NCBI RefSeq assembly: GCF_019722725.1
Contig: NZ_CP077941.1
Span: 2,666,001 to 2,730,000, forward strand
Reading direction: 5' to 3'
DNA length: 64,000 bases
Source: Vreelandella profundi
GTDB lineage: Bacteria > Pseudomonadota > Gammaproteobacteria > Pseudomonadales > Halomonadaceae
The notes beneath the pieces are model-generated. The model was given only the letters and a program-made list of their open reading frames with translations. It had not been told where the DNA came from and did not search any database. Of the stretch, positions 16,801-26,576 are shown in pieces; within the stretch, counting starts at the first letter, position 1, and each line of letters starts with the position of its first letter. A program made the position numbers and the translations under genes.

Positions 16801-18155
16801 AGCGCCAGCGATTAATGTGGCGACTTTGTGGTTTAGTCGTATTAGGAGGCATAGCCCTCGTGCTCAGCACGTCGCTGCTTGAGAAGTGGGCTGAGCGCCA
16901 GATGAGCGTCATAGCAGCCCAGCATCAGCGCACTCTTAGTGGATGGGGCACCCAGGCGGAAGCACTTTACTCTGCGGGCGATAGCCAAGCATTGGCCGAT
17001 TGGCTGGAAGAATTACAGCAACAAGAAAATACGTGGGCAGCGGTAGTTACTTCCGATGTTACGCCGATTGCCGGCAGTACATTATCCACACAGTTTCAAG
17101 AAGGCTATCGCTTGGGGCGGATGATCGAGTGGCCTATACACCTGTATTTTCCCGCCAATCCGATTATGGATATCACCTTTGCTGGCGGTCACCGGCACTT
17201 TTTAATCACCCTTCCCCAGCGGATGCGACCCGGCAGTCATTTAAACAAGATAATCTGGCTGGTCAACGGCCTGATCCCCCTGCTCACGCTACTGGCTATC
17301 GGCTGGCTGCTTTATCGCCATATTATCGCCCCTCTGCATTACTTACGAGACGCCACCCAAGCATTGGCCGATGGCAGGCCGCACCTAACGCCGAGCGCAG
17401 CACGACGTGATGATGAGCTAGGTGATCTAGTGGCCAGTTTTGATGGCATGGCGCTGAAAACCAGGGATACGATTGCTAGCCAGAAACAGCTGCTTACTGA
17501 CCTTTCCCATGAAATACGTGCCCCATTAACACGCTTGAGCCTCTCGATCAGTCAGATGAAAGCATCCCGCTCCCCACCTGATCAATTAGCGCGATTGGAA
17601 CAAGAAAGCCTGCAGATGAGTCGTTTGGTCAACGACGCGCTTACCCTGGCTTGGCTAAGCCACACATCACCTACTCTCGACAGCGATGCCTTTGATCTCG
17701 TTGACCTAATTGATGCACTCATTGACGACGTTCGTTTTGAGTACCCCCACCATCAGTGGGAACTTGCTCTACCGGAGAATGCCAGCATTGCCCATTCCAG
17801 CCAGCGAGCACTCGGTCAAGCGCTGGAAAACCTACTGCGCAACGCATGTCATTACTCGGGCTCAGCAGGAACGCTTTATCTATCACTTAGCCAACAAGTA
17901 AAAACGTATACGCTCATACTGCGCGATAACGGCCCTGGCGTACCAGAAGAGCTGCTTGACCGCCTGTTTGTACCCTTTTATCGCTCGGCGGATGCTCGGC
18001 AGGTGCGCCCTGAAGGTACCGGATTAGGTCTAGCGCTTGCCCGCCGGCAAATTAGCGCAGTACGAGGCGAGATCATCACTGGCAACCATATGCACGGAGG
18101 GCTTCAGCACACTATTACGCTACCCACTGGCATAGGGGATCATCGCCATTTGTAA
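16797..18155 (+). CDS. Sensor histidine kinase (two-component, membrane-bound)
   Basis: Protein of 452 residues. It has a membrane helix at about 8-25, a periplasmic part of about 125 residues, a second helix at about 152-174, a HAMP linker, the phospho-acceptor H238 in LSHEIRAPLTRL, the N-box 'ALENLLRNACHYS', DNGPGVPEE and GTGLGLALARRQ. It starts inside the response regulator stop (ATGA), so they are one operon. The regulator is frameshifted. The downstream TonB receptor and Fur-like sites suggest sensing related to metal or siderophore uptake, as an inference. Confidence 0.93.
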   Translation: MKRQRLMWRLCGLVVLGGIALVLSTSLLEKWAERQMSVIAAQHQRTLSGWGTQAEALYSAGDSQALADWLEELQQQENTWAAVVTSDVTPIAGSTLSTQFQEGYRLGRMIEWPIHLYFPANPIMDITFAGGHRHFLITLPQRMRPGSHLNKIIWLVNGLIPLLTLLAIGWLLYRHIIAPLHYLRDATQALADGRPHLTPSAARRDDELGDLVASFDGMALKTRDTIASQKQLLTDLSHEIRAPLTRLSLSISQMKASRSPPDQLARLEQESLQMSRLVNDALTLAWLSHTSPTLDSDAFDLVDLIDALIDDVRFEYPHHQWELALPENASIAHSSQRALGQALENLLRNACHYSGSAGTLYLSLSQQVKTYTLILRDNGPGVPEELLDRLFVPFYRSADARQVRPEGTGLGLALARRQISAVRGEIITGNHMHGGLQHTITLPTGIGDHRHL

Positions 18156-18193
18156 CAATTGTAAAACTAGTAGTCAGAAACAAGTTTTCAAAC

Positions 18194-18212
18194 GAGAATA
18201 ATAATCAAATAG
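18194..18212. promoter_or_regulatory. Fur-box-like site before the TonB-dependent receptor
   Basis: GAGAATAATAATCAAATAG matches 12 of the first 14 positions of the Fur consensus and poorly afterwards. It lies about 30 bases before the receptor start and shares the AATAATAATC core with the site at 16056-16074. Confidence 0.45.
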
Positions 18213-18243
18213 AAAAATATCTCATGGGAGCTTCCAATCTACT

Positions 18244-20211
18244 ATGCAACATACCTTGCACCACGCCGCCCGTTTTTTACGCCAACCGCTGAGCATCAGC
18301 ATTGCTACGCTAATGAGCACAACCGTCCTGGCCCAATCCAGTGCGCCGTTAGACACCCTTCAGGTAATAGCCGAGTCTCTCAATAACAGCGATAGCGTAG
18401 TCGAGGAGGAAACTCTTGAGCGTTACCAAGCCGATGATCTTGGTGATATTTTTGATCAAGATCCGCAGGTCAATGTCGGTGGGGCGCTAGGCATAGCCCA
18501 AAAACTTTATGTACGTGGCGTCGAAGACCCCTTACTGAATGTCACGATTGATGGTGCCTCGCAAAGCGGTAGCCTGTTTCACCACACTGGACGGCTAGGC
18601 GTTGATCCTGCCCTGCTAAAACGTGTAGAAGTAAGCTCAGGCGCGGGTCGCGCTACAGAAGGTCCCGGTGCATTAGGCGGCAGCGTACGCTTTGTTACGA
18701 AGGATCCAGATGACCTTCTTCGCGATGGAGAGCGTTTTGGTGGATTAATCTCAACGGGCACGGGCACCAACCCAGAAGGCTACCGAGTAAGCACCACGCT
18801 GTTCGGTCGTATCAATGATCAGTGGAGCGCCATGGGCACTCTGGTGAAACGCGATCAGCAACGTTTCGAAGACGGCAACGGCGTTGCCCAAGCAGGTACC
18901 GATGCCCAACAGCAGCTTGGCCAACTTAAGCTGCTGGGTGACTTTGATGCCCAGCGTTTTTCGCTAAGCCATGAAGTGCGCCAGGATGAAGGAACACGCG
19001 CCCAGCGCCCACAGTGGACGGTAAGCGATTTTAACCGCCTGTATACATTAGATGCCGAGCGCCAAACGACCACCTTGAACTACCGGCTACGCCCTCAGAA
19101 TCAATCGTGGCTTGACCTTGAAGCCACGCTTTATCACACCACCGCAGAGGTGGAGCAAAACGTAGCCGACCGCTGGGGACGTTACTTTGGTGAGTCTGAA
19201 ACCACTGGCGTTACGGTCGCTAATACTTCCCGTCTAGGCGCACATCAAATTACTTACGGCGTTGACTACCGCGACGACGAAGTGAACGCTGGCAACGAGG
19301 AAAACCCCGCGCAAGAACGCGAAAGTGGCGGTATTGCCGGTGTATTTGTGCAAGACAGCATTGACCTCACTGACGTCTTACGACTCAGCGCTGGCGCGCG
19401 CTATGATCGCTACAGGCTGACCGATAACAGCGGCCTTTCCTACCGAGAAGACGATGTAAGCCCTAACATTGACGTCGAGTGGGACGTCACCGATAGCATT
19501 ATGCTAACGGCAGGTCACGCTAGAGCTTTCCGTGGTCCGAAAGCCCACGATGCCTTTAAGCTAGAAGGCGCAAGCAATGCACTCGATTTACGTGGCGAGC
19601 AGGCCCGCAATAGCGAAATTGGTGCACAGTTTGAGCAGGGCCCCTGGCTGCTGAGCGCGGAGCTCTACCATTCGACCATTGAAGACGTGATTGCCGACCC
19701 GTTGGGCCGCCCAACCGTATATCAAAACGTTGGCGATCTAAAATCTGAAGGCTTTTTGCTAAGCGCTCACTATCAATGGCAAGCACTGTCGGCAGGACTT
19801 AGCTTCCATCATAACGATATCGAGATAAACGGTCAGCCACTCACGGTTTACGAATACAACGGGCTAGGCAATACCATTGGCGATACCTGGACGGCGAACG
19901 TGGATTATCAAATTAACCCTGACTGGCAAGTAGGCTGGCGAGGCCAGTTCGTCGAAGGTATCGATGCACTAGAAACCTCCGTAGGCACTATCAGCAAACC
20001 AGGTTATGGGATCCATGACGCCTACGTCCGCTGGCTACCCACCAGCAATGAAGATCTTGCGATCACACTCACCGCCAACAACTTGTTTGATAAGCAGTAT
20101 TTAGATCATGCCAGCAACGCTAGCTACGAACATATTGCCGGCTATGAAGGTATTGTGGGTCTATCCGACCCTGGTCGTGATGTACGTGTAGGCGTCAGCC
20201 TACGCTTCTAA
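18244..20211 (+). CDS. TonB-dependent outer membrane receptor
   Basis: Outer-membrane receptor of 655 residues. A long basic signal peptide ends near VLA-QSS. A TonB-box-like stretch (LDTLQVIAE) follows. The plug domain at about 45-160 contains 'QKLYVRGVEDPLLNVTIDGA' and 'VEVSSGAGRATEGPGALGGSVRFVTKDP', then the beta-barrel, ending in a terminal phenylalanine (VGVSLRF). Such receptors import iron chelates, heme or other scarce nutrients with TonB energy. Fur-like sites and the upstream two-component pair point to iron, but the ligand is unknown. GGGAGC upstream is the ribosome site. Confidence 0.92.
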   Translation: MQHTLHHAARFLRQPLSISIATLMSTTVLAQSSAPLDTLQVIAESLNNSDSVVEEETLERYQADDLGDIFDQDPQVNVGGALGIAQKLYVRGVEDPLLNVTIDGASQSGSLFHHTGRLGVDPALLKRVEVSSGAGRATEGPGALGGSVRFVTKDPDDLLRDGERFGGLISTGTGTNPEGYRVSTTLFGRINDQWSAMGTLVKRDQQRFEDGNGVAQAGTDAQQQLGQLKLLGDFDAQRFSLSHEVRQDEGTRAQRPQWTVSDFNRLYTLDAERQTTTLNYRLRPQNQSWLDLEATLYHTTAEVEQNVADRWGRYFGESETTGVTVANTSRLGAHQITYGVDYRDDEVNAGNEENPAQERESGGIAGVFVQDSIDLTDVLRLSAGARYDRYRLTDNSGLSYREDDVSPNIDVEWDVTDSIMLTAGHARAFRGPKAHDAFKLEGASNALDLRGEQARNSEIGAQFEQGPWLLSAELYHSTIEDVIADPLGRPTVYQNVGDLKSEGFLLSAHYQWQALSAGLSFHHNDIEINGQPLTVYEYNGLGNTIGDTWTANVDYQINPDWQVGWRGQFVEGIDALETSVGTISKPGYGIHDAYVRWLPTSNEDLAITLTANNLFDKQYLDHASNASYEHIAGYEGIVGLSDPGRDVRVGVSLRF

Positions 20212-20235
20212 CGCTAGACGCTTAAGCAAGAGACA

Positions 20236-20265
20236 ACAGTGCCCGCTTTATAAAGCGGGCACTGT
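20236..20265. terminator. Bidirectional terminator between the TonB receptor and doeD
   Basis: A perfect 15-base inverted repeat without a separate spacer: ACAGTGCCCGCTTTA followed by its complement. It lies midway between convergent genes, 24 bases from each stop. No strong T-run follows, so its efficiency is uncertain. Confidence 0.7.
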
Positions 20266-20289
20266 TCGTATGTAAAACGCTATCAATCA

Positions 20290-21723
20290 TTAAACTGTAA
20301 ACGCAGCTTCTTGCTTGCCGGTTTTAAGATCACCCGAGCGCGTAAGCTCATCGGTAACGCGGTCGATGGCGCGCTTGGCACGACCAATCATCTCGTCTAC
20401 TTCGCCACGGTTAATGGTGAGCGGCGGTGCAAAGCCGAGAATATCCCCTTGCGGCATCGCCCGCGCTATCAGGTTCTCTTCCATGGCTGCAGCGGCAACG
20501 CGAGGGCCAACTTTGAGCGCTGGCTCGAAATGCAGACGCTGGCCAGCATCCGGCGAGAACTCAAGCGCCGCCATTAGACCAACGCCACGCACGTCACCCA
20601 GCAAGGGGTGGCCTTCAAAGTTAGCTTTTAGCTGCTGCTGAAAATAAGCACCGGTTTCAGCGGCGTTACCCACCAAATTCTCACGCTCGATGATATCCAG
20701 GTTGGCAAGTGCCGCTGCACAGCCTAGCGCATGGCCCGAGTAGGTCCAGCCGTGGCCGATAGGGCCGTATTCGCCGGTGCCTTGCTCAAGCACTTGCCAC
20801 ACTTTTTCACCGACAATCACTCCGGAAAGCGGTTGATAGGCGCTGGTCAAGCCCTTAGCGATGGTGACGAGATCCGGCTTCATATTGTAGTGATGGCTGC
20901 CAAAGTCAGAGCCCGTGCGGCCAAAGCCACACACCACTTCATCGGCAATCAACAGCACGTCGTACTTATTCAGCACGGTTTGAATCGCATCCCAATAGCC
21001 TTCCGGCGGCGGCACAATGCCCCCAGTGCCCAGTACCGGCTCGCCGATAAAGGCGGCGACGGTATTCGGGCCTTCTTCCAGAATCATCGCTTCTAGCTTG
21101 TCAGCACAGTAGGCTGAAAACTCTAGCTCCGTCATGCCGTGCTGTTCGGCGGCGCGCAGGTAGTAATGCGGCGCTTCGGTGTGTCGAATTGTATCAATCG
21201 GCAGATCGAAGTGATCATGAAACGCCTTCAGGCCGGTCAACGAACCCGATGCGATACCCGAACCATGGTAGCCACGCATCCGCGAGATGACTTTTTTCTT
21301 CTGCGGGCGGCCCAATACGTTGTTGTAGTAACGGACAATTTTAAGCTGGGTTTCGTTGGCATCGCTTCCGGACATGCCGTAGTAAACCTTGGACATGTTC
21401 ATGCCCGCGATTTTAATAATGCGCTCGGAAAGCTCGATCTGCGGCTCGTTAGAGTGGCCCACGTAGGTGTGATAGTAAGAGAGCTCTAAAGCCTGCTTAT
21501 AGATCGCTTCGGCAACTTCGGTGCGCCCATAGCCAATGTTCACGCAGTAGAGGCCCGCAAAGCCGTCGATAAACTCGCGGCCATCTTTATCGACAATATT
21601 GATGCCTTTACCGCCGGTAATCACACGGCCCGGCAAATCACCGTGAGCGAAATCACGCAGGTGGGTAGAGGCGTGGAAGGTAACTTTACGATCGCGTTCG
21701 ATTAAATCCTGATGCAAGCTCAT
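20290..21723 (-). CDS. doeD: L-2,4-diaminobutyrate transaminase DoeD (ectoine degradation)
   Basis: Class III PLP aminotransferase of 477 residues from ATG 21723 (MSLHQDLIERDRKVTFHAST); the longer frame lacks a ribosome site. Visible marks are 'GLYCVNIGYGRTEVAEAI', 'YYGMSGSDANETQLKIVRYY', the cofactor aspartate in 'DVLLIADEVVCGFGRTG', and the PLP lysine in VTIAKGLTSAYQPLSG. In Halomonas elongata DoeD converts 2,4-diaminobutyrate to aspartate semialdehyde. The identity rests on position as last gene of doeA-B-X-C-D in the published order. It follows doeC by 71 bases. Confidence 0.93.
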   Translation of the reverse strand: MSLHQDLIERDRKVTFHASTHLRDFAHGDLPGRVITGGKGINIVDKDGREFIDGFAGLYCVNIGYGRTEVAEAIYKQALELSYYHTYVGHSNEPQIELSERIIKIAGMNMSKVYYGMSGSDANETQLKIVRYYNNVLGRPQKKKVISRMRGYHGSGIASGSLTGLKAFHDHFDLPIDTIRHTEAPHYYLRAAEQHGMTELEFSAYCADKLEAMILEEGPNTVAAFIGEPVLGTGGIVPPPEGYWDAIQTVLNKYDVLLIADEVVCGFGRTGSDFGSHHYNMKPDLVTIAKGLTSAYQPLSGVIVGEKVWQVLEQGTGEYGPIGHGWTYSGHALGCAAALANLDIIERENLVGNAAETGAYFQQQLKANFEGHPLLGDVRGVGLMAALEFSPDAGQRLHFEPALKVGPRVAAAAMEENLIARAMPQGDILGFAPPLTINRGEVDEMIGRAKRAIDRVTDELTRSGDLKTGKQEAAFTV

Positions 21724-21794
21724 AGCGTTCTCTCTATACGGTAGGCCTCCCCGCATGACGGGGAGGATGTTTTAAATTAGTTTCAACTTGGTGA

Positions 21795-23291
21795 CTAGCT
21801 GCCAGACACTGAACCCAGCGCGCCCAGGCAGTAATATTTCGTTTCCAGATATTCATCGATACCCGTGGCGCCACCTTCGCGCCCTAGGCCTGACTGTTTT
21901 ACGCCGCCAAAGGGCACCGGCGGGCCGGTCATTTTTACTGAATTAACGCTGACCATGCCGTACTCCAGCGCCCGCATCAGCTTCCATATACGGCGGATAT
22001 CATGGGTGTAGACATAGGCGGCAAGCCCGTACTCAGTGTCGTTGGCCATCTCAATGACTTCATCGTCCGTGCTGTAGGCGGTAATGCCTGCCACGGGGGC
22101 AAAGTTTTCTTCCCGCCACACCTTCATCTTCGCCGTGACGCCGGTTAACAGTACCGGCATAAAGAAGTTTTCGCCGGGCGCTTTGCTTTGATCACCGCCG
22201 ATCATGGTGGCGCCTTTAGACACAGCGTCGTCAACAATCGCAGCGGCTTTTTCCACCGCCTGGCGATGAATCAGCGGGCCAAGATCTATCTCGCCGTGCA
22301 GGCCATTGCCCACGGTGAGTGCCGCCATGCGCTGAGCGAACTGTTCGACGAACTCGTCATGGATCGACTCATGCACCAGAATGCGATTGGCCGCTAAACA
22401 GTCCTGGCCTGCCGTTTGGAACTTGGCATCAATCGCCGCGTAGGCAGCCTGCTTTGGGTCCATATCCGGACCCACGATAAACGGCGCGTTGCCACCCAGC
22501 TCCAAAGAAAGCCGCTTAACGGTGTGAGCACTCTGCTCGATCAACAGCCGCCCTACTCGAGTGGAACCGGTGAATGAGAGTGCCCGAATACGTGACTCGG
22601 CGCAGAGGATTTTCGAGACTTCCGCAGGATCACCCAGTACGACGTTAAAAATGCCGGCCGGAATCCCCGCGCGCTCAGCAAGCTCCGCCAACGCCAGGGC
22701 CGAGAACGGCGTTTCATTGGCAGGTTTGACGATCACAGGGCAGCCGGCCGCCAGCGCCGCCGCGGCTTTACGCGTAATCATCGCCAGCGGAAAATTCCAG
22801 GGAGTAATCATCGCCACGATGCCGACAGGCTCCTTAATAGTGCCCAACGATGCATTAGGAATATGGCTAGGAATGGTTTCACCGTAGGTGCGCTTGCCCT
22901 CTTCAGCGAACCAGCGCACAAAGCTTGCGCCGTACTCCACCTCACCGCGAGCATCGGGCAAAGGCTTGCCCTGCTCCAGCGTCATGATGGTGGCAAGGTC
23001 TTCACGATTGGCTTGAATCAGATCATACCAAGCTAGCAAACGCTCGCAGCGCTCATCGGCACGTAGCGCCCGCCACTGCACGAAAGCAGCGTCCGCAGCA
23101 TCAACAGCGGCCGTAATCTGCTCGGCTTCAAGCAATGGGATATGGCCAATAATGTCATTGGTAGCAGGGTCATACACCGCTTCTTCCCGACCGCCTTCGC
23201 CGTGGGTCCATTTACCGTTCACATAGGCGTACTGCCGAAACAGCCGCGGATCTTCCAGACGCTTGGCAAGCGTGGTCGATAGTGTGGTCAT
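21795..23291 (-). CDS. doeC: Aspartate-semialdehyde dehydrogenase DoeC (ectoine degradation)
   Basis: NAD(P)-dependent aldehyde dehydrogenase of 498 residues, closest to succinate-semialdehyde dehydrogenases. Catalytic residues are C298 in FQTAGQDCLA and E264 in LELGGNAP; MITPWNFP, FTGSTRVGR and 'FGGVKQSGLGREGG' are present. In the doe pathway it oxidises aspartate semialdehyde to aspartate. It is separated from doeX by 220 bases, enough for its own promoter, and is followed by doeD. Without context it would be called GabD; the cluster decides the name. Confidence 0.93.
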   Translation of the reverse strand: MTTLSTTLAKRLEDPRLFRQYAYVNGKWTHGEGGREEAVYDPATNDIIGHIPLLEAEQITAAVDAADAAFVQWRALRADERCERLLAWYDLIQANREDLATIMTLEQGKPLPDARGEVEYGASFVRWFAEEGKRTYGETIPSHIPNASLGTIKEPVGIVAMITPWNFPLAMITRKAAAALAAGCPVIVKPANETPFSALALAELAERAGIPAGIFNVVLGDPAEVSKILCAESRIRALSFTGSTRVGRLLIEQSAHTVKRLSLELGGNAPFIVGPDMDPKQAAYAAIDAKFQTAGQDCLAANRILVHESIHDEFVEQFAQRMAALTVGNGLHGEIDLGPLIHRQAVEKAAAIVDDAVSKGATMIGGDQSKAPGENFFMPVLLTGVTAKMKVWREENFAPVAGITAYSTDDEVIEMANDTEYGLAAYVYTHDIRRIWKLMRALEYGMVSVNSVKMTGPPVPFGGVKQSGLGREGGATGIDEYLETKYYCLGALGSVSGS

Positions 23292-23511
23292 GGAAACCTC
23301 TCCTCATGCAGCCTGGCTAACCGAGCGCTGCAATAGCTGTGTGGCATTTTTAGCAAGCGCTTATAAGCCTTGCCATCGAATGCATACAGATTAAAGGAGA
23401 GTAGCCGCGAAGTGTTTTTGAAAACCAGGGCTTATCACGTGACTTTTTTTGTCAGCGGGCGCTTAACAGTGGTTTTTTTTGGTGGCTCACAATACACATT
23501 AAGCGGTTTTA

Positions 23512-23988
23512 TTAAATGACACCGTCAGTATCAATTCCAATAGGGGCGTGCTTAACGGTTTTGGTCACAATGTACGTAAAGTAGCGTTCGATACCGGCTT
23601 CGGAGACTAGCCACTTATCCATCAGCCGCTGGTAGCTATCGATGGTTCGGGCTTCAAACTTCACTAAGTAATCCACACCGCCCCCGACCGCCACGCATTC
23701 CGTGACGTCGGGCGTCTCCATTACCAGCGCTTCAAAGCGGGCAAAGCTCTCAGCGTTATGCTGTTTCAATTCGATCTGCACCCATACCGGGTTGCGAGGC
23801 CCCTGCACCTCGCTATTGATACGTGCGCTGTAGCCTTCAATAATGCCAGCCTTCTCAAGGCGCTTTACGCGTTCCCAGCAGGGGCTGATCGAGAGATTAA
23901 TCGCCTCGGCCAGCTTCGACTTTGTGATTCGCCCGTCGCGGGAGAGAATATCGAGAATTTTTAGATCAAAACGGTCAAGTTTCATCAT
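23512..23988 (-). CDS. doeX: Lrp/AsnC-family regulator DoeX of ectoine degradation
   Basis: Regulator of 158 residues. The winged helix at the N-terminus is 'LDRFDLKILDILSRDGRITKSKLAEAINLSISPCWERVKRLEKAG'. The RAM ligand domain follows, with 'VTECVAVGGGVDYLVKFEA' typical of the family. It sits eight bases behind doeB on the same strand, as in H. elongata, where doeABX is the operon and DoeX binds upstream of doe genes. Two ATG codons in tandem (23988 and 23985) leave the exact start open by one residue. Confidence 0.93.
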   Translation of the reverse strand: MMKLDRFDLKILDILSRDGRITKSKLAEAINLSISPCWERVKRLEKAGIIEGYSARINSEVQGPRNPVWVQIELKQHNAESFARFEALVMETPDVTECVAVGGGVDYLVKFEARTIDSYQRLMDKWLVSEAGIERYFTYIVTKTVKHAPIGIDTDGVI

Positions 23989-23996
23989 GCCGAGCG

Positions 23997-25013
23997 TTAC
24001 GCCTCCAGGCGTTCAACAACATCGGCAATCACCGCCAGGGTGTCCCCCATATTGATTAACGAAGGCGCACGGCGTGCCATCAAGATACCGTCACGCTCCG
24101 CTTTGTAAGCAACCGGCTCAGTGCCGCTGCGAGTCATATCGTATACGTAAGCAATCGTTTGACCTTTCTTAACGTCATCCCCTAATGCGGCCAACAGCTC
24201 TAACACGCCGGAGTGCTGGCTCTGTACGTAGCAGCTAGCATCAGGCATATCCAGATAGATCTGCCCTTCTGCCGGCATCTCAACCTCGCCCTCTACCAAA
24301 CCATAGTGGATTAAGAAATTACGCACGCCGCGCTCGGCAATCGCAATGCTTAGGGGCGTAGAGGTACCGCCGCCGCCTAGCTCCGTGGCCACAAACACTT
24401 TGCCTTGTCGCTCGCAGGCGGTGTCGAAAAGTTTTTCCGCATCCAGCTCAAACATCACCATGGCGTAGAGGGCGCCAAAGGCTTTTGCGCCTTCCAAAGC
24501 GGACTGCTGCTGCGCCTTATTATCCAGCACGTGAGAGGCGCCAAACGGCAGAATATCCAGTGTGCGGCCGCCGGAATGCAGGTCAAGCACGACGTCGGCC
24601 ATCGGTACAAGCACGCGCGTGAAGTAGTCAGCAATTTGCGGCGTCACGCTGCCGTTAGGGTCGCCGGGAAAGCTGCGGTTAAGATTACCCTTATCCATCG
24701 GGGATGTGCGCTTACCCGCCATCACCGCGGGCGTGTTCATACACGGAACGATAATCACGCGCCCCGTTACGTCTTGCGCCTGTAACGATGAAGAGAGCTT
24801 CAGCAGCGAGGTAATGCCTTCGTACTCATCGCCGTGGTTGCCGCCGGTCAGCAGCGCCGTCGGACCTTCGCCATTTTTCACCACAGTGATGGGGATCATC
24901 ACCGCACCCCAGGCCGACTCATCGGTAGAGATCGGCAGCTTTAAAAAACCGTGCTGCACGCCATCGGCATCAAAATCAACGGTGGCGGCAATAGGGCTGG
25001 GTCGCATCGTCAT
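23997..25013 (-). CDS. doeB: N-alpha-acetyl-L-2,4-diaminobutyrate deacetylase DoeB
   Basis: Zinc-dependent deacylase of 338 residues in the succinylglutamate desuccinylase/aspartoacylase family. The zinc ligands are H60 and E63 in GGNHGDEYEG and H146 in VLDLHSGGR; the substrate loop is GNLNRSFPGD. It removes acetate from N-alpha-acetyl-diaminobutyrate, the product of DoeA, to give 2,4-diaminobutyrate. It lies between doeA (57-base gap) and doeX (eight-base gap), one transcript. Confidence 0.95.
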   Translation of the reverse strand: MTMRPSPIAATVDFDADGVQHGFLKLPISTDESAWGAVMIPITVVKNGEGPTALLTGGNHGDEYEGITSLLKLSSSLQAQDVTGRVIIVPCMNTPAVMAGKRTSPMDKGNLNRSFPGDPNGSVTPQIADYFTRVLVPMADVVLDLHSGGRTLDILPFGASHVLDNKAQQQSALEGAKAFGALYAMVMFELDAEKLFDTACERQGKVFVATELGGGGTSTPLSIAIAERGVRNFLIHYGLVEGEVEMPAEGQIYLDMPDASCYVQSQHSGVLELLAALGDDVKKGQTIAYVYDMTRSGTEPVAYKAERDGILMARRAPSLINMGDTLAVIADVVERLEA

Positions 25014-25070
25014 GAAACATTCCTTTATGTGGCGGGCTACGCTTTACTTAAACGCGACGCTCATTAATAA

Positions 25071-26270
25071 CTACTTCACAAATAGCTGGCGCGGAAAATT
25101 GGCCAGCGTTTCACAACCATCGTCGGTAATTAAAATACTCTCGGTAATTTCTAGACCCCAGTCTTCTACCCAAAGCCCTGGCATAAAGTGAAACGTCATG
25201 CCGGGCTGCAGGATAGTGTCATCTGAAGGGCGCAGGCTCATGGTGCGCTCGCCCCAATCAGGCGGATACGAGATGCCGATGGGATAACCACAGCGGGCGC
25301 CGCCGCGGTCAAAGCCATATTTGTCCATCGCAGCCCCCAGCGCCATGGCGATATCCGCGGTGCGGTTACCCGGCTTGGCGACGGCAAGGCCTTTCTCAAT
25401 GCCTTCCAGCAAAGCCGATTCAGCGCGGATAAAATCGGTGGGCGGCGTGCCCAGAAATACCGTCCGTGACATAGGCGCGTGGTAGCGTTTAAACACCCCA
25501 GCAATCTCGAAGAAGGTGCCTTCGCCTTTACGAAACGGCGTGTCATCCCAGGTTAAATGAGGAGCCGCGGCGTCTTTGCCGGTGGGCAGCATGGGAACAA
25601 TGGCGGGATAATCACCGCCAAATACTTTGCCGTTTTCATCCACAAAGCCTTCAATGCCGACGCGATAAATCTCTGACACCAGCTTGCTCTTAGGCAGGCC
25701 GGGCTCGATGACTTCTAAAATACGTGAGTGCATGCCTTCCACAATCTTGGCGGCAATGCGCATGTAAGCCACTTCCTGGGGCGACTTTATCGCTCGGCAC
25801 CAGTTCACCAGTGCGTTGGCATCCATAAAACGCGCGTGGGGCAGCTCCTTGAGCAGGCTTAAGTAGGCTTTGGCGGAGAAGTAGTAGTTATCCATCTCCA
25901 TACCTACCACGCCCAGGTGCCATCCACGATCAGGCATGATCGACTGCGCCAAATACTCCATAGGATGCATATCCGGATTTTGTACATAGTAATCCGGGTA
26001 ATAGGTAATATTGTCAGGATCGATCCAGCAGGTCCGCAGGGCGCCGTTGGCATCCATGCGACGCCCGAACCATACAGGCTCGCCCTCAAGGCCCACCAGT
26101 ACACACTGATGCACATAAAACGACCAGCCGTCGTAGCCGGTCAGCCAAGCCATATTGGAAGGGTCACTGACGATTAATACGTCAATACCACGACTTGCCA
26201 TTTCGGCGCGCACTTTCCACAGGCGACTAGCGTACTCTTCGCGCGTGAAAGGCAGGGAAACCTGAGTCAT
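25071..26270 (-). CDS. doeA: Ectoine hydrolase DoeA
   Basis: M24 (aminopeptidase P/creatinase-fold) hydrolase that opens the ectoine ring to N-alpha-acetyl-2,4-diaminobutyrate. It has 399 residues from ATG 26270 (MTQVSLPFTREEYASRLWK); an in-frame ATG at 26285 would add five residues and cannot be excluded. The N-terminal creatinase-like domain includes 'DVLIVSDPSNMAWLTGYDGWSFYVHQ'. The C-terminal pita-bread domain has 'GEGTFFEIAGVFKRYHAPMSR' and 'MTFHFMPGLWVEDWGLEITESI'. It is the first gene of the doe operon. No ectABC genes are in the window. Confidence 0.94.
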   Translation of the reverse strand: MTQVSLPFTREEYASRLWKVRAEMASRGIDVLIVSDPSNMAWLTGYDGWSFYVHQCVLVGLEGEPVWFGRRMDANGALRTCWIDPDNITYYPDYYVQNPDMHPMEYLAQSIMPDRGWHLGVVGMEMDNYYFSAKAYLSLLKELPHARFMDANALVNWCRAIKSPQEVAYMRIAAKIVEGMHSRILEVIEPGLPKSKLVSEIYRVGIEGFVDENGKVFGGDYPAIVPMLPTGKDAAAPHLTWDDTPFRKGEGTFFEIAGVFKRYHAPMSRTVFLGTPPTDFIRAESALLEGIEKGLAVAKPGNRTADIAMALGAAMDKYGFDRGGARCGYPIGISYPPDWGERTMSLRPSDDTILQPGMTFHFMPGLWVEDWGLEITESILITDDGCETLANFPRQLFVK

Positions 26271-26576
26271 CGGGCAACTCGCCATTAAAGATCACCAAGA
26301 ACCAGCGCTGAGCCTAAAAGGCATGCAACACTGAGCCACATGATCGACCTGACGACCGCCGCAGCAGCCCCGCCAATGTCGTCTTGACCCGATACTAGCA
26401 CCGACCCTTGGTTGGCGGTCAAAGGCTTTATGACAAAAAGTGCATATGGCCGCACTATTCGCTCTATGCACACTCTTCGGACTAAGCGCACTCTTCAGAC
26501 TCAGCAAGCTTGCAACGGTATTGATCGCTCACCATGATAGCCTGAGTCATCACAGTATTAGTTAACGGGAGACGAG
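26271..26576. other. Intergenic region between divergent doeA and ghrA
   Basis: 306 bases holding the promoters of both genes. A possible doeA promoter is TTGACC (26417-26422) and TAGTAT (26392-26397) on the minus strand, 19 bases apart, which is long and therefore weak evidence. A short direct repeat, ACTCTTCGGACT / ACTCTTCAGACT, lies near 26471-26500 and might be a regulator site. GGGAGACGAG at 26568-26576 serves ghrA. No gene or RNA was recognised. Confidence 0.4.
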
